Of a stretch of DNA of 64,000 nucleotides, positions 55,441 to 64,000 are shown piece after piece. The stretch is taken from contig NC_073746.1 of assembly GCF_029784135.1 (NCBI RefSeq), positions 287,505,348-287,569,347 on the forward strand, given 5' to 3'. Numbering within the stretch: the first letter of the stretch is position 1; the number at the start of each line of letters is the position of its first letter. A program made the position numbers and the translations under genes. A model generated the notes under the pieces. That model worked only from the letters and a program-made list of their open reading frames with translations, did not search any database and was not told where the DNA came from. The stretch comes from Toxorhynchites rutilus septentrionalis (lineage: Eukaryota > Arthropoda > Insecta > Diptera > Culicidae).

Positions 55441-57229
55441 CATTTCATCAATGGTTGTGGATAGTTGAAAAACTCGACCAAATAAACTATTTTAAATTTT
55501 TAACACACTGATAGATATTTTTCATTATCTTCTCCTACACATTAAGCATATTCGCTGAACTAAATGTTAGTTTTATTCATATTTATCGTTTCTATTTTGG
55601 TACATTGCTTTGTTTTTTCTTCTTTTTGTTTTTCTGGTATGGGACGATTCATATAGCACATTTGATTTCTTCATAACTACATTGTGTCAGCCAGACCACT
55701 GTCGGCCGAATCGTGTCCACACTCACCTGCAGGAGCTGTTGGGGGGGAACGATAAGCAACAGTCGGTCACGTGCTTCACGGCAGGAATCTCCCCAATTCC
55801 TCACTACTGGTGTCAAATCACCATAAAAACATTTATTGCACCCCAAAACCTCCACATGCCAAATTTGGTTTCATTTGCTTGTTTAATTCTCGAATAATGC
55901 AGTAATTTGTGTTTCATTAGTATGGACAGATGTATGTTTCAGACAACATACAAATACTGAAATTTTGCCCGACACGAAGTTGAGTAGTCATACCGTTAGG
56001 TGTATAGTGTTTGTGTGTGTACTTTTCAATTTTTTGTACGCCATTCTCAATAGCTTCAAGATAATAATTTGAAAAAAAAAAAACTGAAAGTGCTTCTTTA
56101 TTTGTATATAGAAATATTATCAAAACATTTTTCATCAAAAATTTTACTACTAAAACACAATCTTGAAATACTTTTTTTTTTTAAATTTGGAAATTTCGAA
56201 AACTGCGCGGTCTGAAAATATCCATTTTTTTATTTTGGCAAGACTTTCAATAATCATTCTATCCAATATTAGTAGTTCTGTTAAATGCTGGGCATAAGAT
56301 TTTTTCTGAGGTGTTATTTGATGGCTATTTACACATCAAACTTTGATGAATTATTAAATAATAACTATTTGTTCTACAGTTAAGTATTATGTAAAACAAC
56401 ATCGGTAGTTTATTTCTATTTTGTTTATTTTCTAGTATTTTTTTTATTTTCCTGAAATCTACCTCAATAGACTTGAAAATGAAAATTTAAGACTACTATA
56501 GTGATATTTTATTTTATAAAAAATAAAATTAAAAAATTATTTTTTGGTACTTCTGAATTTTGGATTTTTTTTTTATTTTTAAATCCACGACATAATTTTC
56601 ATTGAAATGTTCCTGTTCTTGATATGTGGTTTTTTTTCAGAATTTTAGAGCATTGTGCGGTACATTCCTCGGTAATTTATATTTTTGGAATTATTACATT
56701 AAGTTTTGAGACACAGTACCGCTTTGAAATGTGTTCGTACGTTTTCTTTTCATATGTATGATTTTTTCTCATAATGTATCGACAATTTAACGTACTATTT
56801 TTTTTCCTTATTTGCATCGTCTGCATTTTTTTATTTTTATGAAATCGATGATAAATAAAACCGTGGATTTAATTTCATAAGACTAAACGTGCAGTCATTC
56901 CATGCCAAACCGATATGGTGGTTCTCGGTTTTCCGTGCAAAGTGGTAGTTTTGTTCCTCAGTGTAAAGTATAAGACGAATATTTTTTTTATTTTTTCCAT
57001 TAGAGTGACCATATCCATTTTAGGGTGGTCCAAAAAAATTAATTTCTCCCCTCTTTTTTTCCAAAAATAACTTTTTTTCGAAAATTCATGACTTTTGAAC
57101 TACTGGACCAAATCTAGTGATCGACATATCAAATTTAATCCAAAAATCCTCGTCTTTTTAGAAAAAATACTTCAGTTGCCGAAATGTTTAATTTTGTTTC
57201 CGTTATTTTAATTTTTTTATTTTTTTGTA
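55440..57229. other. Non-coding, very AT-rich
   Basis: No gene supported. The minus-strand open frame at 55855-55649 lies in a more GC-rich patch but has no recognised domain. Confidence 0.3.
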
Positions 57230-57552
57230 TAAATCGTTTATTTTTACAGGCTCAGTTACATTAGTTTAAAGGAGCCGAATTCTTAAGTATATGTTTTAAA
57301 ACTATACATAAATAATTTTCCTAACACTATGGTTAGTAAGGTGGAAAACCGATTACTCGCGGTTTACTCGAGTTTAGAGGGTGACATCTTTCAGGAAAGG
57401 GATGGGATATAAGGGAATTGTTACAATGTTGATGATCACACTCGATTCTTAAATCTACTGTATATTTACATTTCAACTTATTTTACTGTTTATACCAAGG
57501 GGGCCAATCGCTCGCAATGGATGAAAAGGAGGGTATAAGGACATAGGTACAA

Positions 57553-60500
57553 TCACACACGAAGATCGATAGCTTTAAGGAAAACATATATTTGGGTCAT
57601 GTAATCAAGGTCTAACCGAGCCAACACATCTCTCACCGGCACATTGGGCTGTCTTCCTCGGGCCCGAAGGGAGTTTTCGAAATTCGATCTGGCGACAAGA
57701 TACACCTCGCACGACCAAACAACATGCTCGATGTCGTGATAACCTTGACCACAGACGCAGAGATTGTTGCTGGCAAGATTGAAACGAAAGAGAAGCGCAT
57801 CTAACGAACAGTGATTGGACATGAGTCGGGAGAAGGTGCGAATAAAGTCCCGACTTAAGTCCAGACTTTTGAACCACGGTTTGAGGCTAACCTTAGGGAT
57901 AATCGAGTGAAACCACCGGCCCAATTCATCTTCGTTCCATTTGCGTTTCCAGTTAGCGATGGTATTTTTACGGACTAAAGAAAAAAATTCATTGAAGGCG
58001 ATTTGACGCTGGTAAATGTCGCCTTCAATCGCACCTACCTTTGCTAATGAGTCAGCCCGCTCATTACCCGGAATTGAGCAATGTGAAGGGACCCAGACAA
58101 AGGTAATGACATAACAGCGTCTGGATAAAGCACTCAAAATTTCTCGTATTCTCTCAAGGAAGTACGGCGAGTGCTTTTCCGGCCTCACTGAACGGATAGC
58201 TTCGACAGAGCTAAGACTATCCGTTACAATGTAATAGAGTTCAACAGGTCGTGAGGCGACGCTGTCCAGCGCCCAGTATATCGCTGCCAATTCAGCAATA
58301 TACACTGAGAAAGGATTCTGAAGACTGTGAGAGGTGCTAAAAATTTCGTTGAACACTCCAAATCCTGTGGACTCATTCATAGAGGACCCATCAGTAAAGT
58401 ACATATTATCACAATTGATACCCCCATACTTTGAATCGAAGATCGTTGGAGCGATCCTCGATCGTTGATAATCTGAATATCCATGGATATCCTGTTTCAT
58501 GGACAGATTAAAATGCACAGAGGAATTGATGTAGTCAGGAATACAAACACGGTTGGGAATATACGAAGAAGGATCACCTGCATGGAGATGAATTCATGAT
58601 ATGAACTAATGAATCCGGAGTGAAAATTTAGCTCGAACAGCTGCTCAAAATTCACGATCACCAATGGGTTCATAATCTTACACCGGATGAGGAACCGAAG
58701 AGATAATAAATTGAAGCGATCTTTCAGTGGGAGTAGGCCTGCCAAAACCTCGAGACTCATGGTATGCGTTGAGGGCATACATCCCAACGCAATACGGAGA
58801 CAAAGATACTGAATTCGCTCGAGTTTAATGAGATGTGTTTTGGCAGCTGATTGAAAACAGAAACTGCCATACTCCATCACTGAGAGAATAGTTGTTCGAT
58901 ACAACATTATAAGATCTTCGGGATTGGCTCCCCGCCATGTGCCGGTGATTGTACGGAGAAAGTTTATTCTTTGTTGACATTTTTTACTCAGATACCTAAT
59001 ATGGGCCCCCCAAGTACATTTGGAGTCGAACCAGACCCCAAGATACTTATGACATAGCATGAGTGATCGGTTTACCCAAAAGTTGAAGCTTTGGTTTTGC
59101 TGGTCTATGCTTCCTAGAAAAAACCACCATCTCTGTTTTCTCCGTGGAGAATTCGATCCCTAGCCCAATGGCCCAGGTTGAAAAATTGTTCAAAGTATCT
59201 TGTAAGGGTCCTTGCTGGACGGATTCGTTTGATCCTACGACAGAGACCACTCCATCATCTGCAAGTTGTCTTAGGCTGCAATTTTGTGTAAGGCAATTGT
59301 CGATGTCGCTTACATAGAAGTTGTACAAAAGGGGGCTTAAACATGAGCCCTGGGGGAGGCCCATGTAAGAGAACCGACTTACTGCCGAATCTCCGTGAGA
59401 AAAGTTCAAATGTTTCTCACAAAGCAAGTTATATAACATATTATTCAATAGAGGCGGCAGACCCCGAGAGTGTAATTTGTCTGACAAAACCTCTCAGCTC
59501 TCTAGAGCACTGAGAGCGAAAGGCAGACAATCGGATATCCCCGTCCGGGATATCTTAGGTAGCCGTGATCCTGATCTTCTGCTTCATCTATACCTGTTCC
59601 TCAGAAACGCCGATGTCAACGTTTAATGATGTTTCCTTCGTTGTGTCCCTGTTTCGTATCCCTCCTATCCAATCGATAAACTTTTACTTAGTCGCGGCAA
59701 TACATACACACACTCTTTACAGATACACGGGCCAAAGGTTGTGCAGTCCACTGATGATTCAACAAAAGCCAAAGGTTGTACCGCTCATGACAACTCTACA
59801 CGAGCTGATGATTGCGCCGGCTAGTGACCATTCTATCCAGGATTCCTCGAGAAGACGCACCACGCTAGATATGGGGTACAGACTAGGGGGGCGTTGCTGA
59901 TTAATGGTCAGCTGCATCCCAATAGGAAGTATCCCGTGTCGGGCACAGGTACAGATCATTGAAGACAGCAACATCACAATTACGAAAACACTTGTAATAC
60001 TAACCTCGAGCCAACCGCGAGTAATCGGTTACATATTACTAACATAGTTATAAGGCAAACATTGTCGAAATATTCAACTCCCGGTCCCGTCAGGTTGACG
60101 CCATATGAGCCTTAATAAAAATATATATTTTGGATAAAAAAAACCTCTATTGAAACAGAATCAAAGGCCCCCTTTATGTCCAAGAATACTGAAGCCATTT
60201 GTTTTTTTTTCGGCGTAAGCCATTTGAATTTCTGAAGAAAGCAACGCAAGACAATCATTCGTCCCCTTGCCCCTGCGGAACCCATATTGTGTATCTGAGC
60301 GTAAGGCATTCGTTTCAACCCAACGATCAAGGCGAAACAAGATCATTTTCTCCAACAATTTCCGTATACAAGACAGCATTGCTATTGGGCGGTACGAATT
60401 GAAGTCGGACGCGGGTTTTCCGGGTTTTTGAATAGCTATAACTCGTACTTGTCTCCAATCATCCGGAACAACATTATGCTCCAGAAACTTATTGAATAAA

Positions 60501-61885
60501 TTCAACAAGCGATGTTTGGCCACATCGGAGGGTTTCAACAAGTTGAATTTAATTCTATCCGATCCTGGAGCCGAATTGTTACTTGAAAGGAGAGCAAGAG
60601 AGAATTCTACCATCGAAAACTCGGAATCAAGATCGCACCTATCTTGTGGTATATCTCGAACAATTCTTTGCACGGGAGCGAAATCGGGACAAACCTTTCG
60701 CGCAAAATTAAAAATCCATCGATGTGAATGTTCCTCGCTTTCATTCGATGAAGAGCGATTTCTCATGTTTCGAGCCACTTTCCATAATTTTTTCATTGAC
60801 GTTTCTCGTGACAAACCTCCCACGAAATTTCGCCAATAAGCACGTTTTTTACCTTTGATCAAGTTTTTATATTGATTTTCAAGGTCTAAATACGTTTGAA
60901 AATTGTCAATGGTTCCTCGTTTCCGAAAAGCTTTAAATGCATTCGATTTTTCTACATAAAGCTTTGAACATTGGCTATCCCACCATGGATTGGGAGGCCT
61001 TCGGGAAATGGTGGAACCTGGGATGGGTTTCGTTTGAGCGCGAACCGCGCTGTCATGGATCAAACGAGAAAGGAAGTTAAACTCCTTCAATGGAGGTAAA
61101 CCATCTCTGGAATTGATGGCTAGAGTAATCGCGTCCGCATATTTTTTCCAGTCAATGTGTCTTGTGAGGTCATATGCCATGTTTATAGATTCAGAAGAAT
61201 TCGACCCAATGGTGATGGAAATTTTGATTGGCAAGTGATCACTACCGTTGGGATCCTGGATTACATTCCACTTGCAATCTAACGATAGTGAATTCGAGCA
61301 AAGCGAGAGGTCAAGAGCACTTGGGTTAGCAGGAGGTTTAGGCACACGTGTTGTTTCCCCAGTGTTCAAAACGGTCATATTGAAGCTGTTACAATGGTCA
61401 TATATCAACAATGAACGATTGTCATCGTACGGTTCCCCCCAGGCAGTTCCATGAGAGTTGAAGTCTCCCAAGATCAATCGTTGCTCAGGAAGGAGTGAGC
61501 ACATGTCAATAAGTTGCTTGCGGCTAACTGTAGCTCTCGGAGGCAAATACAAGCTGACAATACAGAGGTCTTTGCCTCTGATGTTTGCATGACAAGCAAC
61601 AGCTTCGATCCCTCCAATAGGTGGAAGGTCAATTCTAAAAAATGAGTGGCACTTATTGATCCCCAATAGCACCCCTCCGTATCTGTCATCACGGTCCAAG
61701 CGTATAATATTAAAATCGTGGAAAGAGATATCATCTCGCGAAGAAAGCCAAGTTTCGGACAGAGCAAAAACATCACAATTGAACTTATGAATTAAAAATT
61801 TGAATGTATCCAATTTAGGGATAAGACTACGACAATTCCACTGTAAAACAGTGATATCTCCGACCTCTCTATTTGAATTAGACAT
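57553..61885 (-). pseudogene. I-like LINE ORF2: endonuclease, reverse transcriptase, RNase H, disrupted
   Basis: The start ATG (61885) overlaps the last codons of ORF1. Endonuclease: LQWNCRSLIPKLDTFKFLI, ALSETWLSS, RLILGDFNSHGTAWG and GSDHLPIKI. Reverse transcriptase: NNSAPGSDRIKFNLLKP, SYRPIAMLSCIRKLLEKMIL, TQYGFRRGKGTNDCL and FLDIKGAFDSVS, then the insertion, then GLPQGSCLSPLLYNFYVSDI and the catalytic LADDGVVSVV. RNase H: FTDGSS, AELAAIYWAL, VTDSLSSVEAI and WVPSHCSIPGNERADSLA, with all four acidic/His positions present. A terminal knuckle is CVCGQGYHDIEHVVWSC. Frameshifts lie near 59055 and 58570. The endonuclease part before the insertion (61885-60161) is one open frame. Confidence 0.85.
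59494..60139 (+). mobile_element. 646-bp retroposon inserted in the I-like LINE
   Basis: AAAACCTC stands on both sides (59486-59493 and 60140-60147), an 8-bp target duplication that lies exactly inside the LINE reverse transcriptase frame. The insert starts TCAGCTCTCTAGAGCACTGA and ends in an A-run, so it is a plus-strand retroposon. It has no coding capacity. Its 3' part (CTCGAGCCAACCGCGAGTAA, then TTACTAACATAGTTAT) resembles the 3' UTR of the host LINE (CTCGAGTAAACCGCGAGTAA), suggesting it moves by the same LINE machinery. Confidence 0.75.
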
Positions 61886-63431
61886 CAAGAGAGATGATCA
61901 TTGCAAGGAGGGGCCATGTTTGCATCAATTGTTGCAAAATTGTCTTTAGTACTGGAAGCATTGAGATGACAATGGTTCTGATGGAATCGAAAACATTAAA
62001 ACACGTGAAGATTTGATCCACAAGGTCAGTAAACTTTATAAATCCCGATTGGGAAGTTGAGCTGGACACAAAAAAAGGGACAGTTGGGGTTTTTGATGTC
62101 CCCTCGAGTGCTGGGTCGTTCGAAGGTGAACTATTCCCACGGAAGCCAGGAGGAACCTGACTTTGCTTGTCCGCTGCACTCGATATTTTTGGCAAGCTAA
62201 CATGGGGTACCACCGATGGGACTTGTCGTTGAACTTTGGGAGTGGTCACATTTTTGCGCCGGGGATTCCCTTTGAAAATAAACGGTGTGCCCTCGTTAGC
62301 TGTATCCGCTTCCAATTCGTCAACTGGCAGTGAAGCAAAGACATTGTTTGTTGGTAATGGTTGTTGTTGTGCCAGTGGGGAAGCGCCCTTTAAGATATCC
62401 GCGAAAGTGCGTTTCGAGCGTTCCTTCAAAGAGCGCTTTTGTTTATCCCAGCGACTCTTGTAAGTTTCACAAGCTGAGAGCACATGTGGGGATCCCCCGC
62501 AATATGGACACTTATGCTCAGTCGCACTGCAGGATTTCCCCTCATGTTGCTCTCCGCAAGTGGCACAGCGCTCCTTGTTGGCGCAATAAGCTGCTGTATG
62601 ACCAACTGACTTGCATTTGTTGCAAGTCATGGGCTTTGGCACGAAGAGTCGCACCGGCAGCCTCAATTTGTCCACCATAACGTAGTCAGGGAGGGCGGCA
62701 CCAGCAAAAGTGACTCGAAACGAGTCGTACGGCGTAAATTTCTTTTCTACTCCTTCCTGGGTAACTTTTCCAAGTTGGCGACATTCCAAGATTTTGACTT
62801 CCATCGAAGGAAGCCTCTTGAACCTGCCAACTCCCATACTTTCTATAGTTTTGCACGTCAGACCCGTTTCAGATATAACGCCCCCAATTTCTACGTTATG
62901 GGAGGGAATAAAAACTCGATATTCGAGGATGAAATGCTTATCAGCAACAATATCGTTCGCGTCCTTTCGGTTAGTCACGACAACTCGCAGTTTGTTCGGT
63001 CTTACTTTGCAAATTTCCGAAACAGAGGTGTATCTTTTCAGATCTGTCATAATCTGTACGACCCTCAAGGCTTTACCTTTAGGTTTGGGCCGGAAAAAAA
63101 CAACCCAAGGACCAGCGCCAGGCGCATCGTCCGGATAAACCCTGACACGGGGAGCGGAAACAATAGGAGAGGAATTCGAGGACAAGGTTTGAGTGGGGAC
63201 AGTAACATCAGAGGGGGGAAGGGATGTCGATGATTGGGTGGAAGTATTGGAGGAATCAGGGGAAAGGTTTGCAATCTTTTTTTTGGAGGGGGGCTTGGTA
63301 GTATGAGTTGACTCGTCCCCAGAAGAAGAATCTTCGGGCATAGGAGTCCGTTTAAGGGACTTACTACACCCTGCTTGAGCAAGCGAGGGGGAGTCTGAAA
63401 TGTCCATGTCTAGACCCCCACCCTCCTCCAT
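61878..63431 (-). CDS. I-like LINE ORF1: gag-like zinc-knuckle protein (517 aa)
   Basis: An RNA-binding protein of the retrotransposon, uninterrupted from the ATG at 63431 to the stop at 61878. The N-terminus is Ser/Thr/Pro-rich and acidic. A conserved domain follows (VRVYPDDAPGAGPWVVFF, LRVVQIMTDLKRYTSVSEI, KLRVVVTNRKDANDIVADKH). Three CCHC-type knuckles are CNKCKSVGHTAAYC, CATCGEQHEGKSC and CPYCGGSPHVLSAC. The C-terminal third is polar with KRTFADILKGASPLAQQQ, a motif common in I-clade ORF1s. The stop overlaps the ORF2 ATG by a few bases (ATGTCTAA). The intact ORF suggests a young copy, but ORF2 is broken. Confidence 0.85.
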   Translation of the reverse strand: MEEGGGLDMDISDSPSLAQAGCSKSLKRTPMPEDSSSGDESTHTTKPPSKKKIANLSPDSSNTSTQSSTSLPPSDVTVPTQTLSSNSSPIVSAPRVRVYPDDAPGAGPWVVFFRPKPKGKALRVVQIMTDLKRYTSVSEICKVRPNKLRVVVTNRKDANDIVADKHFILEYRVFIPSHNVEIGGVISETGLTCKTIESMGVGRFKRLPSMEVKILECRQLGKVTQEGVEKKFTPYDSFRVTFAGAALPDYVMVDKLRLPVRLFVPKPMTCNKCKSVGHTAAYCANKERCATCGEQHEGKSCSATEHKCPYCGGSPHVLSACETYKSRWDKQKRSLKERSKRTFADILKGASPLAQQQPLPTNNVFASLPVDELEADTANEGTPFIFKGNPRRKNVTTPKVQRQVPSVVPHVSLPKISSAADKQSQVPPGFRGNSSPSNDPALEGTSKTPTVPFFVSSSTSQSGFIKFTDLVDQIFTCFNVFDSIRTIVISMLPVLKTILQQLMQTWPLLAMIISLDV

Positions 63432-63850
63432 TCTTAGAACGAACGATTATTAGCTTTACAATTTTTTTATCTCACTTGTAAAAAAAAATAAAAAAAAAAC
63501 TTAAATAAAATAAAAATAATCACATAAATTTGTTGTTCCGATATGCGCTCTGTTACCCTATTAAGGGAGACACAAAAGTCACGCGCTACGGAGACAACAC
63601 AATAGCAGAAGTTATTGTTGTACTCAACTGAGCGTCAACCACGTGTTGACGATGCCGTTATGGTTATTGATCCACTACAGACGCCGATCCAGACCACTGC
63701 AGAGGCGCTGCTTCCTCGGTTCTGGCTGCTTTGGGCACTTTGGGCACTAATTCACCACAGAACACACGAGAGAAAAAAACCAACTCGTTGGGGAGAAGAG
63801 AAAAAAAAACTTCGAGAACAATGCTTGAGGAGTGATGAATAGCACATCCA
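63432..63850 (-). other. 5' UTR of the I-like LINE and right flank
   Basis: Non-coding sequence with A-runs next to the ORF1 start. The exact 5' end of the LINE was not determined; sequence to 64000 shows no gene. Confidence 0.45.
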
Positions 63851-64000
63851 GCTCCATCAAGTTGTTAGCGAGGAATGGCCGTTATTATTGATTGTATTTG
63901 TTTTTTATAGTTTTCATGGACATAAATATCTCAAAATCAGAGATGTGTTCTTTTCTTATGGTTTTTTTTTAAAGTTAACCGATAGTTCGGAATAGCAATT

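Larger units (their letters stand above)
57230..63850 (-). mobile_element. I-like non-LTR retrotransposon with RNase H, interrupted
   Basis: Minus-strand LINE. The 3' tail is the T-rich run near 57200-57230, the 3' UTR is about 57235-57552, ORF2 is 61885-57553, ORF1 is 63431-61878, and the 5' UTR reaches to about 63850. Order and content (zinc-knuckle ORF1; endonuclease, reverse transcriptase and RNase H in ORF2) fit the I clade. ORF2 is split by a 646-bp insertion (59494-60139) and has two further frameshifts. A 5'-truncated sister copy lies at 23228-23856. Confidence 0.85.

Noticed and set aside
57605..57877. Second minus-strand frame in the LINE C-terminus
   Set aside because: Shadow of ORF2; the same shadow appears in the truncated copy at 23623-23877.

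Overview
This is eukaryotic insect DNA, most likely from a mosquito (Culicidae) with a repeat-rich genome. The evidence is AT-rich non-coding sequence, short GT-AG introns, a 7-transmembrane gustatory receptor (Gr) gene, and many kinds of transposable element: R1-like, R4/Dong-like, I-like and CR1/Jockey-like LINEs, tRNA-headed SINEs, mariner/Tc1 relatives, and elements with piggyBac-like, Harbinger-like and foldback ends. The species was not determined. Family calls come from reading motifs by eye; no database search was possible.

Layout. 1-900: two broken Tc1/mariner-superfamily transposases. 1.15-16.8 kb: a retrotransposon block lying between two inverted copies of a ~380-bp segment. It holds an R1-like LINE (2868-9029, minus) sitting inside a (TCTCTAC)n array, a gag-like ORF fragment, a degenerate LINE with a restriction-like endonuclease (about 11560-15300, minus), a 5'-truncated second copy of the R1-like LINE 3' region joined to another (TCTCTAC)n array, and an (ACT)n run.

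17.6-29.8 kb: the only host gene I can support, a Gr gene on the plus strand. Two alternative N-terminal units (17637-18357 and 18545-19246), each made of two exons, both end in the same splice phase and both join in frame to the same downstream exons (19339-19504, then 28425-29834). The reconstructed products are about 426 and 420 aa, and both end in the family signature TYLIILIQF. The 8.9-kb intron between shared exons carries SINEs, a mariner with an uninterrupted transposase ORF, a truncated I-like LINE copy with a 12-bp target duplication, and a broken CR1/Jockey-like LINE.

30-57 kb has no gene I can support. It is a nested set of elements: a TTAA-flanked piggyBac-like element (32638-34664) with another inverted-repeat element inside it, a 1.4-kb foldback element with a perfect 9-bp target duplication (37013-38414), a ~118-bp satellite (41.2-41.9 kb), a TAA-flanked Harbinger-like element (42325-44890) containing a SINE and a TTA-flanked MITE, further inverted-repeat elements, and decayed mariner/Tc1 pieces. 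57.2-63.8 kb: an almost full-length I-like LINE (ORF1; ORF2 with endonuclease, reverse transcriptase and RNase H; minus strand) split by a 646-bp plus-strand retroposon with an 8-bp target duplication.
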